Assembly: GCA_910584725.1 (NCBI GenBank)
Contig: CAJUBE010000002.1
Span: 1-64,000 of the forward strand
DNA: 64,000 bases
Direction of reading: 5' to 3'
DNA from: an uncultured Lachnospiraceae bacterium
GTDB lineage: Bacteria > Bacillota > Clostridia > Lachnospirales > Lachnospiraceae
Made by a program: the position numbers and the translations under genes. Below, in pieces: positions 42,517 to 51,487 of this stretch. Each line of letters begins with the position of its first letter. Within the stretch, counting starts at the first letter, position 1. Under the pieces are notes generated by a model, which saw only the letters and a program-made list of their open reading frames with translations, was not told the origin of the DNA and searched no databases.

Positions 42517-44701
42517 CCTTAACCTGAACGCGTTCCTCTCCCAATCCCACGCTGTACGCCAGCAGCCAGACGGCCGTCGGCATAATCTGAACCAGCGTTC
42601 TACGTCCCGAATCAAAATACCCGTAATGCAGCGGCACATCCGCCCTGAACAGACAGACAAAATAGATTAATAAAATAAATCCCCCTGTCAAAGAAACCGA
42701 ATACTGCGCCATTCGCTTTTTCGTACCTAACACAATCGGAGAAAGCAGCAGCAGAAAAGCCCACAGACCGCCTGCGTTAATACGGTCGTTCATCCTTTCA
42801 TTGTTGGAAAAGTGCGAGAGGAAATACGGCAAATTGATCGACGCTATCTCTCTCGCCACAGAAACCGCCAGAACTACGATGCACAGACATAACATACCCG
42901 GGGCAATCAAAAAATAATGAGTTCTTACAAACTCCACAAGCTTCCATCGTCTTCCCATAAGCCATGTCAGCACCAGAAGAAATACAGCGCCCGCAATTAA
43001 CAAAGCGCCCCTGTCAGGCGTCCAGAACATCGGGTTTGAACCGGAACCGATCACAATCATCTGAAAGACATTCCACACCACAATAACGCCTGCCACCGCC
43101 GTATTTACTTTATACATTTTCAAAGACTCGTTCTCTATGCCAATGGACAAAGCGAGAAAGAACAGAACATAAATTGCGCCTTCCACTCTTGTCATTAAAA
43201 CCATTGCCGCCGCCAGAGACGCCATCACTTCAAATCCCGGTACCGCAATTTCCCGCTTCATAACAATAAGCATAATCAAAATCAGCGTATAAACCGCAAT
43301 GGGACCATGCGCCAGCATGACAATCGTGCTCATGACGTAATCAAAATTGGTAAACAGAAAGAGCAGCCCCGCGCCCAGCACCAAAAACGACAGGGCATTA
43401 TCTCTCTTCCCGTTCGTATAGTGCAGGCCGGTACACAGGATTCCCACACCGCAAGCCGCCATCAGCGGATAGAAGACATAGAGCGCGTCACATTTAACCA
43501 GATAACCGATGGACATGATCATCGGCTCTAAGATCCCGTAAGGAGCCGCCTCTCCGAGAATTTCATTCAAGCTCCCAAAACGCGCCAGCCGATAGCCGTA
43601 GGCGCACTTCATAAGCGAATCGGCCGACGTGCTGCATATCTTCAAATATGCAAAAAGAACGGCTGTAAAAACTGCCGGCAGGATAAAATTGAAAAACGCC
43701 TGCCAATCAACCGCTTTCAGTTCTTTCCGCCGCATATACAGCCAGACGCCCATTCCCAAAGCCAAAACCGGCAGCATGGTAAACAGGCTGTAGGGAATGC
43801 CCAACATCATAAACACCGTACCACACGCACACCAGATGGCAGCGCCAATCGGCAGACTCAAGAAAAAAGACAGCCACGGATATCTCTCTCCCAAAAGAGG
43901 CAGCGATACCGCTCCTCCGACAGCAAACAGTAAAAGCATGACGAGAATCTGCTTAAACGCTCTGTAAGGGCTGTTCTCCACGGACTCACCCATACTTTCA
44001 AATGCATTCCAATCCTCACCGTCATAGGGATTTCCTCCCGCCTGCACGCTTTCCAGCAGCTCCTCCGAGCAGAAGATATGCCACTCTCCCCAGACAGCCA
44101 TTCTTATGGTATCCGTCGTTCTCCAGCTCTCGTCTACCACAAAACAGTAGGGGTCATATTCTCTGCAGGGATATGACATAAGAAGCCGTACCGCCTCCTC
44201 CGACAGAACCGTTTCCTCTCCCGCAATGATCTGATCCGCCGGAACCGCCAGCTTAGAAATAAGCTGAAAATCCGCCGTTTCCTTCTCCTGCTCCGAGACG
44301 ACAAGTTTTTTTCCCTCAAAATAATACTCGTTAAATATTTTCTGTATATTAATTTCATCAATGGTACTGTCTTTCGCCACCCGCGCAATGATCGTCGTAT
44401 CCGCCCCCGGCGCCAGCTTGTCCACAAAGCTTGTGCTGCCCTTAAACAATACAAGCGCTGCAGTCACAGCCGCTATTCCCAGGCATAAAAGACGATTATT
44501 CTTATCGTTTCCCCATTTTTTAAGAATAACAATTTCGAAAAGGAACACTCCAATCACAAAAAACAGGGTAATGTGGTCAAACTCATTAAAAACAGCGTCA
44601 TAAACAGCTCTCATAAGAAGCGGCATACGGTTCGCCGTTACTGCAAGTCCCGCACATCCAAGAAAAAATACGAAAATTTTGAGCAAGTTCTTTTTATTCA
44701 T
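42506..44701 (-). CDS. giant polytopic membrane protein of unknown function
   Basis: About 731 residues. Three or four N-terminal helices (10-100), an extracytoplasmic domain of about 160 residues (105-265, rich in acidic residues and tryptophan), then twelve or so helices. No glycosyltransferase motif could be fixed; the acidic loops could make it a GT-C enzyme or a Wzy-like polymerase, both of which diverge strongly. GAGGGA lies 6 nt before the ATG at 44701. A consensus promoter lies 50 bp upstream, so this gene begins a new transcript that includes the flippase and the set 2 nonulosonic acid genes. Confidence 0.6.
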   Translation of the reverse strand: MNKKNLLKIFVFFLGCAGLAVTANRMPLLMRAVYDAVFNEFDHITLFFVIGVFLFEIVILKKWGNDKNNRLLCLGIAAVTAALVLFKGSTSFVDKLAPGADTTIIARVAKDSTIDEINIQKIFNEYYFEGKKLVVSEQEKETADFQLISKLAVPADQIIAGEETVLSEEAVRLLMSYPCREYDPYCFVVDESWRTTDTIRMAVWGEWHIFCSEELLESVQAGGNPYDGEDWNAFESMGESVENSPYRAFKQILVMLLLFAVGGAVSLPLLGERYPWLSFFLSLPIGAAIWCACGTVFMMLGIPYSLFTMLPVLALGMGVWLYMRRKELKAVDWQAFFNFILPAVFTAVLFAYLKICSTSADSLMKCAYGYRLARFGSLNEILGEAAPYGILEPMIMSIGYLVKCDALYVFYPLMAACGVGILCTGLHYTNGKRDNALSFLVLGAGLLFLFTNFDYVMSTIVMLAHGPIAVYTLILIMLIVMKREIAVPGFEVMASLAAAMVLMTRVEGAIYVLFFLALSIGIENESLKMYKVNTAVAGVIVVWNVFQMIVIGSGSNPMFWTPDRGALLIAGAVFLLVLTWLMGRRWKLVEFVRTHYFLIAPGMLCLCIVVLAVSVAREIASINLPYFLSHFSNNERMNDRINAGGLWAFLLLLSPIVLGTKKRMAQYSVSLTGGFILLIYFVCLFRADVPLHYGYFDSGRRTLVQIMPTAVWLLAYSVGLGEERVQVKDER

Positions 44702-44750
44702 CAAATGTCCCTCTGCCTTAATTCGATACAAACCGCTTCGTTATTCACAC

Positions 44751-44779
44751 ATTATAGGGTATCCCCCATATCATGTCAA
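44751..44779 (-). promoter_or_regulatory. consensus sigma-A promoter, TTGACA-N17-TATAAT
   Basis: On the minus strand a perfect TTGACA (44774-44779) and a perfect TATAAT (44751-44756) are spaced by exactly 17 bp. The -35 box coincides with the last leucine and threonine codons of wecB, and the spacer contains its stop codon. The predicted start, near 44744, leaves a leader of about 43 nt before the giant membrane protein gene. A full consensus match is rare by chance, so an internal strong promoter is well supported. Confidence 0.85.
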
Positions 44780-45904
44780 ACAATTCGTCATATGCCCTTT
44801 CTCCAGAATATCCGCAATCCGCTCACAGGCATGTCCGTCCCCGTACGGATTGGAAGCGCACGCCATCTGCTCGTATGCCTCCCGGTCATTCAGCAGCCTG
44901 CTGAATTCCTCATAGATGGTATCCTCATTCGTCCCGACCAGCCGCAGCGTGCCTGCCGCAATCCCCTCCGGCCGCTCTGTCGTGTCCCGCATCACCAGCA
45001 CCGGCTTGCCAAGGGACGGCGCCTCCTCCTGAATCCCGCCGGAATCGGTGAGAATCAGATAACTGCGTTTCATAAAATTATGGAAATCCAGCACATCCAG
45101 CGGTTCTATGATATGCATCCGCTCCTCCCTGCCGCCTTCCGCCTGCTCTCCGAACACCTCATCCGCCGTCGCGCGCACCTGCGGGTTCATATGAATCGGA
45201 TAAATTGCCTTTACATCCGGGTGCTCCTCCATCACCCGGCGAATCGCCCGGAACATGTGATACATCGGTTCACCCAGATTTTCACGCCTGTGAGCGGTAA
45301 TCAGAATCAGGCGGGAGTCCGCCGCCCAGCTAAGCTCCGGGTGGGAATAGTCCTCCCTGACCGTCAGTTTCATCGCGTCGATCGCCGTATTTCCGGTAAT
45401 CCATATTCTGCTCTTGTCTTTCCCCTCTCCCAGCAGGTTTTGCGCCGCCTGCGCCGTCGGTGCAAAATGATACTGCGCGATCAGGGACACTGCCTCGCGG
45501 TTAAACTCCTCCGGATAAGGGGAATATAAATTATAGGTTCGAAGTCCTGCCTCCACGTGACCGACCGGAATCTGCTTATAAAAACAGGCAAGCGCCGTGA
45601 CAAACGTCGTCGAAGTGTCGCCGTGAACCAATACGACATCCGGCTTCGCCGTCTCCAGAACCGCCTTTATCGCGTTTAAGATATTGGTCGTCACGTCAAA
45701 GAGCGTCTGGTTTTCCTTCATGACGGCGAGATCAAAATCGGGTGTCACCTCAAAGGCCTGCAGCACCTGATCCAGCATCTGCCGGTGCTGGCCGGTCACA
45801 CATACCACCGTCTCAAGCGCCGTTCTCTTCTTCAGTTCCCTCACCAGCGGGCACATCTTTATCGCTTCCGGCCTGGTACCGAAAACAAGCATGATTTTCT
45901 TCAT
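44771..45904 (-). CDS. wecB: UDP-GlcNAc 2-epimerase, non-hydrolysing
   Basis: A 377-residue epimerase: MLVFGTRPEAIKMCPL, GQHRQMLDQVL, VHGDTSTTF, HVEAGLRT, PEEFNREA, TAHRREN, DSGGIQEEAP and RDTTERPEG, the complete WecB/MnaA set. It interconverts UDP-GlcNAc and UDP-ManNAc. The dehydrogenase WecC is encoded 21 bp upstream, so UDP-ManNAcA is the expected product. It differs from the two hydrolysing NeuC-type enzymes of this window. Its 3' end contains the -35 box of the next promoter. Confidence 0.95.
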   Translation of the reverse strand: MKKIMLVFGTRPEAIKMCPLVRELKKRTALETVVCVTGQHRQMLDQVLQAFEVTPDFDLAVMKENQTLFDVTTNILNAIKAVLETAKPDVVLVHGDTSTTFVTALACFYKQIPVGHVEAGLRTYNLYSPYPEEFNREAVSLIAQYHFAPTAQAAQNLLGEGKDKSRIWITGNTAIDAMKLTVREDYSHPELSWAADSRLILITAHRRENLGEPMYHMFRAIRRVMEEHPDVKAIYPIHMNPQVRATADEVFGEQAEGGREERMHIIEPLDVLDFHNFMKRSYLILTDSGGIQEEAPSLGKPVLVMRDTTERPEGIAAGTLRLVGTNEDTIYEEFSRLLNDREAYEQMACASNPYGDGHACERIADILEKGHMTNCLT

Positions 45905-45925
45905 CTTCCGCCACCTTATTGTTCC

Positions 45926-47146
45926 TTAAATGTGATAAACACCGGGCAGGTCAATAATATTCTGGCAGTCCAGCACGATTTTCCCCGCCAGCTTCTGCAT
46001 ATTTTCCCTGATCTGCGTGTGCTTTACCATAATCACAACCATGTCAACGTCATTCAGGAAATCCTCCAGACTGTGATACTGATTCTCCACAATATCTTCC
46101 CCGATAAACGGATCGTACGCTTTCAGTCCGGCGGCCAGATGTCTTGCCTGGCTCTCCAACAGCTGCAGGGTGGGCGACTCCCTCACATCATCCACATTTT
46201 CTTTGTAGGTCAGGCCGTACAATCCCACCCGCGATATATCCTTAAGCCCGTTTTCACGCATAATCTCATAGATTCTTCCGAGTACAAAATCAGGCATTCC
46301 GTCATTCGTCCGCATAGATTCGTCAATCACTTTCGCCAGCGACGGATAGTCACCCACCAGAAACCACGGATCCACCGAAATACAATGTCCTCCCACACCG
46401 GGGCCCGGCTGTAAAATGTTGACGCGGGGATGCATATTGCAGATTTTAATGATCTCATAGACGTCCATACCGTCGTGCCTGCATATCTTTGCCAGTTCAT
46501 TCGCAAAGGCAATGTTGACTGCCCGGAATGTATTTTCTACCACCTTCGTCATCTCCGCCGTGCGGATATCCGTCACCACGATCTCTCCCTGACAGAAGGA
46601 AGCGTACAGTTCTTTGACGCGCTCTCCCACTTCTCTGTCATCCGCGCCGATCGTCCTGTTGTTGTGCAAAAGCTCATATACCATATTACCGGGGATAATC
46701 CGCTCCGGCGCATGGACCAGATGCACATCCCTTCCCGCCTCATATCCAAACTCTTCCACTACCGGCCTCACACTCTTATCAATCGTGCCCGGCGATATGG
46801 TAGACTCGATCACAATGACCGCGCCCTTCGGGGCCACCGCCAAAACGCTCTTCACCGCGGCGGACACATAAGCCGGATCAACCTTCTTGCTAAACTTATC
46901 GTATGGTGTCGGAACGGAAATAATGTATGTGTCCGTTTTCTGATACTCTGTCGTGAAGGAAATGCCCGCATCCAATGCAGCGTGAAACAACTCCTCGATT
47001 CCCTCCTCTTTAAAAGTCATCTTACCCGCAGACAGGGAATCTACAACCTTTCGGTTATAGTCCGTCCCCACTACCTCCACGCCATGCGAAGCCAGCATCA
47101 GCGCCGTCGGCAGCCCGATATACCCCAATCCGATTACATTTACCAT
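45926..47146 (-). CDS. wecC: UDP-N-acetyl-D-mannosaminuronate dehydrogenase
   Basis: A 406-residue nucleotide-sugar dehydrogenase. The NAD-binding start is VIGLGYIGLPTA; later PTPYD, ESTISPGT, the KVVENTFRAVNIAFANE lysine region and PGPGVGGHCISVDPW, lacking the usual free catalytic cysteine only by offset: Cys in GGHCI is the nucleophile. It oxidises UDP-ManNAc to UDP-ManNAcA. The ATG at 47146 is chosen because the family starts directly at the VNVIGLG strand and GGAACGGA precedes it; a start at 47176 would add ten residues. Confidence 0.92.
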   Translation of the reverse strand: MVNVIGLGYIGLPTALMLASHGVEVVGTDYNRKVVDSLSAGKMTFKEEGIEELFHAALDAGISFTTEYQKTDTYIISVPTPYDKFSKKVDPAYVSAAVKSVLAVAPKGAVIVIESTISPGTIDKSVRPVVEEFGYEAGRDVHLVHAPERIIPGNMVYELLHNNRTIGADDREVGERVKELYASFCQGEIVVTDIRTAEMTKVVENTFRAVNIAFANELAKICRHDGMDVYEIIKICNMHPRVNILQPGPGVGGHCISVDPWFLVGDYPSLAKVIDESMRTNDGMPDFVLGRIYEIMRENGLKDISRVGLYGLTYKENVDDVRESPTLQLLESQARHLAAGLKAYDPFIGEDIVENQYHSLEDFLNDVDMVVIMVKHTQIRENMQKLAGKIVLDCQNIIDLPGVYHI

Positions 47147-47183
47147 GTCTTCCGTTCCTTTCCCGTAAAAATCCAATTTGCTT

Positions 47184-48287
47184 TCAGCTCTCTATAAAAT
47201 CGACAATCGGCTGCATGACCGATGCCATACTGACCCGGGATGCCGCTGACTCGCGTATCTTCCGGGCGGTTGTTATCTTATCTCCGTTCTCCTTCTTCAA
47301 CCTCTCATAAAAATGGATCACTTCCCGGATATCCACGCTCTGCGCGTCATTGGAGAAATTCCTGACATATGGATAGTCTTCCTCCAGCACATCCACCGGA
47401 CATCCTGTAATAAACGGCATTCCTTTCGCCAGATACTCTCTCGTCTTCAAAGCCCCCAGCGTATAAAGCCCCAGCTTGTACATGCCAAAAGACCCCAGCG
47501 CGATATCGCTCTCATCATACAGCCTGTCCAACTCTTTTCCTGACTTATTCGGATAGAAGATAACATGTTCCCGCAGATGATATTTCTCTACAAGCTCCTG
47601 ATAACCGGCCTTCTCCGGCCCGTCCCCGACAAGCTTAAGCGTCACCGTATACCTGCCTGCACCGCTCCCGTAATACTCTCTCATGCCTTCAATGATACGC
47701 TCGTAACCGTGATGCCTCTGCATGTACGCCACACCGATCAGGGTAATTTCCTCTTCCTGATACGCGCCCCCCACCAGCTCCACATCCTCCACCTGTATGC
47801 CATTGAAGGTACACAACGCGGGCACGCCGAAGATCTCCTTATCGCTCGTATAAGTCACAAAACGATCAATATATTTTTTCAGCCTTCCGCGATACAGCTT
47901 TTCCTTAATATAAAAAGGCCATGCGTTCCATTTTGCAAAATCATCCTTATCATAGGGATATGTGAAAATTTCTATGATAATTTTACAGGCCGGATATTTC
48001 TCCTTCACGTTTTTCCAGAAGGTAAGATACGCCTTGTCCGCCACCGCGCGGCGCACGTATATAAAATCGGGATTTTCCAGCTTTTTCAAAGCCTCCTCAT
48101 AATTTCTGGCAATGGAAGCGGTCGGAAACAGTCCAAAAATCCTCTGTGGAAGCGATCTGTCCACCGCCCTGATTTCGAGCTCGCTCATGTCATAATGTTT
48201 GGAAAACTCTTTTATCTGCATGTCAATCTTCTTGCTGACACCGATAGACTCTCTTCCCTGAAAATGAATATAATATCCTTTTTTCAT
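47184..48287 (-). CDS. GT-B glycosyltransferase (family 4-like)
   Basis: A 367-residue GT-B protein: IHFQGRESIGVSKKI at the N terminus, ITLIGVAYMQRHHGYER at the domain border, LVGDGPEK, then DESDIALGSFGMYKLG and LKTREYLAKGMPFIT in the donor-binding region, where the standard EGLGLV segment is degenerate. This form is common in capsule loci. It follows WecC directly and may use the UDP-ManNAcA made by the two adjacent genes. Donor and acceptor cannot be read from the sequence. Confidence 0.75.
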   Translation of the reverse strand: MKKGYYIHFQGRESIGVSKKIDMQIKEFSKHYDMSELEIRAVDRSLPQRIFGLFPTASIARNYEEALKKLENPDFIYVRRAVADKAYLTFWKNVKEKYPACKIIIEIFTYPYDKDDFAKWNAWPFYIKEKLYRGRLKKYIDRFVTYTSDKEIFGVPALCTFNGIQVEDVELVGGAYQEEEITLIGVAYMQRHHGYERIIEGMREYYGSGAGRYTVTLKLVGDGPEKAGYQELVEKYHLREHVIFYPNKSGKELDRLYDESDIALGSFGMYKLGLYTLGALKTREYLAKGMPFITGCPVDVLEEDYPYVRNFSNDAQSVDIREVIHFYERLKKENGDKITTARKIRESAASRVSMASVMQPIVDFIES

Positions 48288-48309
48288 AACAAACCTTTCC
48301 CGTCTTACT

Positions 48310-49554
48310 TTAACTGGTTTCCATCAACATCCTTACAAATTTCTCTGCATTTTCATCCGCATTATATTTTTGTTCCCACAGCGTCCTTGATCTGTCGCGC
48401 ATTTTAACCGTCTCCTCATCGGACATATGACAGAGCCGGGCGACTGCGCTGCTGACATCCTCCGGCTGCGGATTTTCTGAGAGCAGAATGCCGTTGCCGT
48501 CTATCATATTGGGGAGCTCCCCTACCGCTGTGGCAATAATCGGAATGCCGAAGGCCATTGCCTCCTGCACGGAAACCGGACTGCCCTCCGTAGACGATGT
48601 CGTCAGAAAACAGTCTACACAATTTTCCTTATAAAACCGCATGACTTCTTCCACCGGCACAAATCCGGGCATCTCAAAAGAAATATTTTCTTTGCCGCTA
48701 AAAAGTTCTCCTGCATATCTCACGGTTTCCTCGTAGTGGCTGCCCGTTCCGAAATGCGTCCACCGAATCCTGATATCCGTTATCCTTGCCAGCCCCTCGA
48801 CGATAAGCGGCACTCTCTTTAACGGAATCACATGGGAACAGCTTACTATATGAAACGCCGTCCGCCTCTCACGAGCCGGTTCCCTTCGAATATAACCGTG
48901 ATCGACCGTTCCGATCGGCGCTGTGATGTATTTCTTCCCGACCAGCTCTCTTCTGCCCCAATGCGACAGATAATATTCCAGACCTGCGTCAGCCACAAAA
49001 TAAATCCGGTCTGCCTGTTCATCCATATATTCCCGAAAAGGCTGTCTGTTATGGGGATTTCTTTCATTATACAAGTCATATCCGTGTATGCGGGAAATCA
49101 CCTTTCTGTCCGGCTCTGATTTCCTGTCCATGAGAAACGCAAGGCAGCTTGGATTAAACCAATAGGAATAGATCAACGCGCCGCCGTCGGCAATGTGATT
49201 TTCCTTTACATATTTCCGCAGTTGATCCGCCATACTGAAATATGCGATAGAGTCATAAAGACGGCCGAAAGTGTTTTCCCCCGTTTTTAAAATCTGCCTG
49301 ATCTCTCCATGCCCGCACCGGGAAAAGAAAAATTTGACAACCGCCTCCAGTTTTTCACGGATCCCGAAAGTTCTCATACAGTGATAAACCGAGATCCGCT
49401 CATCCGTTATCATTTTCTGCTCCGTCGAGGGGGACACTGACAAAATGCACACCTCAAATCGTTCCGTCAATTTTTCCAGTTCGGTGCGGATAAAGGAATA
49501 CTCCCCCGGTTCAAAGGGATATCCGTCCAACAATAAAATCAGCTTTTTTTTCAA
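48310..49554 (-). CDS. family 4 glycosyltransferase
   Basis: A 414-residue GT4: LILLLDGYPFEPGEYSFI N-terminally, SRIHGYDLYNERNP, HIVSCSHVIPLKRV at the domain hinge, HFGTGSHYEE and TTSSTEGSPVSVQEAMAFGIPIIAT in the donor site, which contains the E-x7-E pair. The start codon is TTG with GGAGAAGGGA just upstream. Related proteins transfer hexoses or HexNAc in O-antigen and capsule synthesis. It is separated from the asparagine-synthetase-like gene by 12 bp. Confidence 0.83.
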   Translation of the reverse strand: MKKKLILLLDGYPFEPGEYSFIRTELEKLTERFEVCILSVSPSTEQKMITDERISVYHCMRTFGIREKLEAVVKFFFSRCGHGEIRQILKTGENTFGRLYDSIAYFSMADQLRKYVKENHIADGGALIYSYWFNPSCLAFLMDRKSEPDRKVISRIHGYDLYNERNPHNRQPFREYMDEQADRIYFVADAGLEYYLSHWGRRELVGKKYITAPIGTVDHGYIRREPARERRTAFHIVSCSHVIPLKRVPLIVEGLARITDIRIRWTHFGTGSHYEETVRYAGELFSGKENISFEMPGFVPVEEVMRFYKENCVDCFLTTSSTEGSPVSVQEAMAFGIPIIATAVGELPNMIDGNGILLSENPQPEDVSSAVARLCHMSDEETVKMRDRSRTLWEQKYNADENAEKFVRMLMETS

Positions 49555-49566
49555 ATTCCCTTCTCC

Positions 49567-51240
49567 TTAAAAGTACAGCTTTACTGCACCGAGCACCGTA
49601 AGCGCCATACTTTTTTCCTCCACCGTTCCCTCTTCAAACATCAGAGAAATATCTTTTTTGAGCTGCCCGTCAATCTCACTTCTGTCCCTGTTTTGCAAAT
49701 AGTAATCTCGGCAGTACGCCTGTACTCCGGGGCTTTTCCCATACCAATAATCCAAAGGATTCATATTGTCTGTGCTCTGTCGCTTAAAAGCTTTGCAGGC
49801 AGCGCGGCACAAAAGCCTCTGCGTCGTCTTGACTTTTCTGAAAAAGATATGGTCTTCCCGTGGCTTAACGCCTCCCCATTTCTCCCAGCCAAAGGCAGTC
49901 GCCTGCGGGTATTTTTGTTCCATCCATTTCAGATAGATATGATGCCTGTTTCGGTATGCAAAAGGAATCGAAAAAACGGTCTCCAGAAAATCTACATCTG
50001 TAAAGGGAGATGCCGCCTCTATATAGTGCTGTCTGATAATATAGGAAGACATCGCCCCCATCATTCCCCTCGTATAAACAGCAAACATCTCCTGACAAGG
50101 ATACTCCTCCATCACCTGACTGTCAACGGAATAGGAAAGCCTGTTCGAATACTGATTCAGCCCCGGACGCGGTTTCCCGAAATTCAATTCTCTGTCATGA
50201 TAAAACGTGGACAGGATAGCATCCCCTATCATACCCGTATGCTCAATCCCGAACCGTTCCGTGTCAAGCGTCCCGAGCAGTCTGCTGCCGCCCGTAATTC
50301 CGGTGTAGAGCGCCGCCCCGTTATTTTTGGAAATGATGTCGTCAATATCATACAGCCAGTTCGCGTCATCCAATGCTTTAAAAAGATACTCATGCCCAAG
50401 ATAAACGGCTATCTGCTGTGATATTTTATAGTCAAGATAATCTGCCCGGCAATAGGTGACATTGAGCTGATCCGTATAACCCATATCATGCGCCACCCAG
50501 GAAACCATCCTGCTGTCCAGCCCGCCGCTCAGATCAACAAGGTGCCGGCGTCCGTATTCCCTGTCCTTATCGAACTCTCTCCTGACAGCCTCCCTGAACG
50601 CGCTGTCAATCCTCTCAACAGCTTCCTGTTCGGACATCTGCGCTTCCTTGTTCGGAATCAGGTAGTATCTCTCGACCTTTGCCCTGCCATTCTCGATGCG
50701 CACAAGCTGCCCCGGCAGCAGACGGTGAATTTCCTTTACAAAGGTACTGTCATCCAGCATATAGCCGTATGTCAACATGTATTTGGCTGCTGTCTCATGA
50801 AAGTGATACGATATCCCGGCAGCCTTCAAAACAGATATCATGTACGGAATATGGCTTGAGACGATCCACCGCTCTTTGTCCGCATAGTAATACAGCGCTT
50901 TTGCAGCAATCTGATCCGTGTACGCAACAAGGGCGGAATCCTGCTTATTGTAAATATAACCGCAAAATCCGCCCCGCAGCGTCCGCAGGCATTCACCCGC
51001 ATCCTTCTGCATAGCCTCAGCGAAAGTATGCTGCCAGTCCCCTGCGCCCTTTGTCATAAGCTTGTCTTTATTATAGACATACCCGTCCAGAAAACTGATC
51101 TGTGCTTCTTCCTCCAGAAACACCTGATCTTTTGGAAATTTATTGAGAAGATTATTATACTGCTTACAATGTCCCAAATCCACGATTTCACCAAGACATT
51201 CTATATTCATGTTTCCCGCAGCCAAAAAGCCATGCACCAT
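49567..51240 (-). CDS. asparagine-synthetase-like amidotransferase without the glutaminase cysteine
   Basis: A 557-residue AsnB-like protein. The ATP pyrophosphatase loop is VDLSGGLDSRM (235-245), and the N-terminal half has the GATase-type folds (LRGGFCGYIYN, SSHIPYMIS). The catalytic Cys2 of class II glutaminases is absent: the protein begins M-V-H-G. It may therefore use ammonia or a substrate amine, like beta-lactam synthetase, rather than glutamine. Near WecB/WecC it could amidate a uronic acid (ManNAcA to its amide). ATG has GAGG 7 nt upstream. It is the first gene behind the structured leader described below. Confidence 0.75.
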   Translation of the reverse strand: MVHGFLAAGNMNIECLGEIVDLGHCKQYNNLLNKFPKDQVFLEEEAQISFLDGYVYNKDKLMTKGAGDWQHTFAEAMQKDAGECLRTLRGGFCGYIYNKQDSALVAYTDQIAAKALYYYADKERWIVSSHIPYMISVLKAAGISYHFHETAAKYMLTYGYMLDDSTFVKEIHRLLPGQLVRIENGRAKVERYYLIPNKEAQMSEQEAVERIDSAFREAVRREFDKDREYGRRHLVDLSGGLDSRMVSWVAHDMGYTDQLNVTYCRADYLDYKISQQIAVYLGHEYLFKALDDANWLYDIDDIISKNNGAALYTGITGGSRLLGTLDTERFGIEHTGMIGDAILSTFYHDRELNFGKPRPGLNQYSNRLSYSVDSQVMEEYPCQEMFAVYTRGMMGAMSSYIIRQHYIEAASPFTDVDFLETVFSIPFAYRNRHHIYLKWMEQKYPQATAFGWEKWGGVKPREDHIFFRKVKTTQRLLCRAACKAFKRQSTDNMNPLDYWYGKSPGVQAYCRDYYLQNRDRSEIDGQLKKDISLMFEEGTVEEKSMALTVLGAVKLYF

Positions 51241-51276
51241 TTTTTTACCTCATTTATCACGCGGAAGCTGCTTGCT

Positions 51277-51367
51277 ATTCTCCGCAAATGTTGCACACTA
51301 ACCGCCATGATTCCGCTTCGCGGAATCTCAAATCAATGCGGAGAATGCCGTATTTCAGGCATTCTCC
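51277..51367 (-). promoter_or_regulatory. competing RNA stems in the leader of the amidotransferase gene
   Basis: Three stems lie in 91 bp. A 10-bp perfect stem joins 51340-51349 to 51358-51367 (loop 8 nt). A second, 10-bp perfect stem joins 51277-51286 to 51337-51346 and shares seven bases with the first, so only one can form. The second encloses a further perfect 8-bp hairpin (51309-51316 with 51320-51327, loop TTC). Mutually exclusive stems are what an attenuator or metabolite-sensing leader would have. No U-tract follows either stem, so any control would act on translation or RNA stability rather than by simple termination. Confidence 0.55.
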
Positions 51368-51368
51368 T

Positions 51369-51434
51369 GTGTGAGACTTAGTACTTCTCCGCGAAACAGC
51401 CTCTGCTGTGAGCGGCTAGAAGTACTTCTCACAC
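51369..51434. repeat. long imperfect palindrome (extragenic repeat-like element)
   Basis: A nearly continuous 66-bp foldback: outer arms 51369-51376 and 51427-51434 pair over 8 bp, then 51380-51388 with 51418-51426 over 9 bp, 51389-51392 with 51412-51415 and 51396-51400 with 51405-51409, closed by CTCT; only short bulges interrupt it. The shape suggests a mobile palindromic repeat as found between genes of many Lachnospiraceae, but it could also be the first hairpin of the leader RNA. Confidence 0.6.
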
Positions 51435-51446
51435 TAGCCTTTTCCC

Positions 51447-51475
51447 ATCATAGCACACTCCCCCAGCCAATGCAA
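51447..51475 (-). promoter_or_regulatory. candidate promoter before the structured leader
   Basis: On the minus strand TTGCAT (51470-51475) is followed after 17 bp by TATGAT (51447-51452), which differs from consensus in one base. It lies in the 247-bp gap and would give an RNA of about 200 nt before the amidotransferase start codon, so that the foldback elements at 51277-51434 would all be transcribed as leader. Confidence 0.5.
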
Positions 51476-51487
51476 ACACCGACAGAC

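Noticed and set aside
44573..45529. 318-codon plus-strand frame opposite wecB
   Set aside because: It runs against a textbook WecB sequence and has no recognisable motif.
51369..51434. rho-independent terminator or CRISPR-like repeat
   Set aside because: No T-run follows on either strand and there is no spacer-repeat periodicity; treated as a palindromic element.
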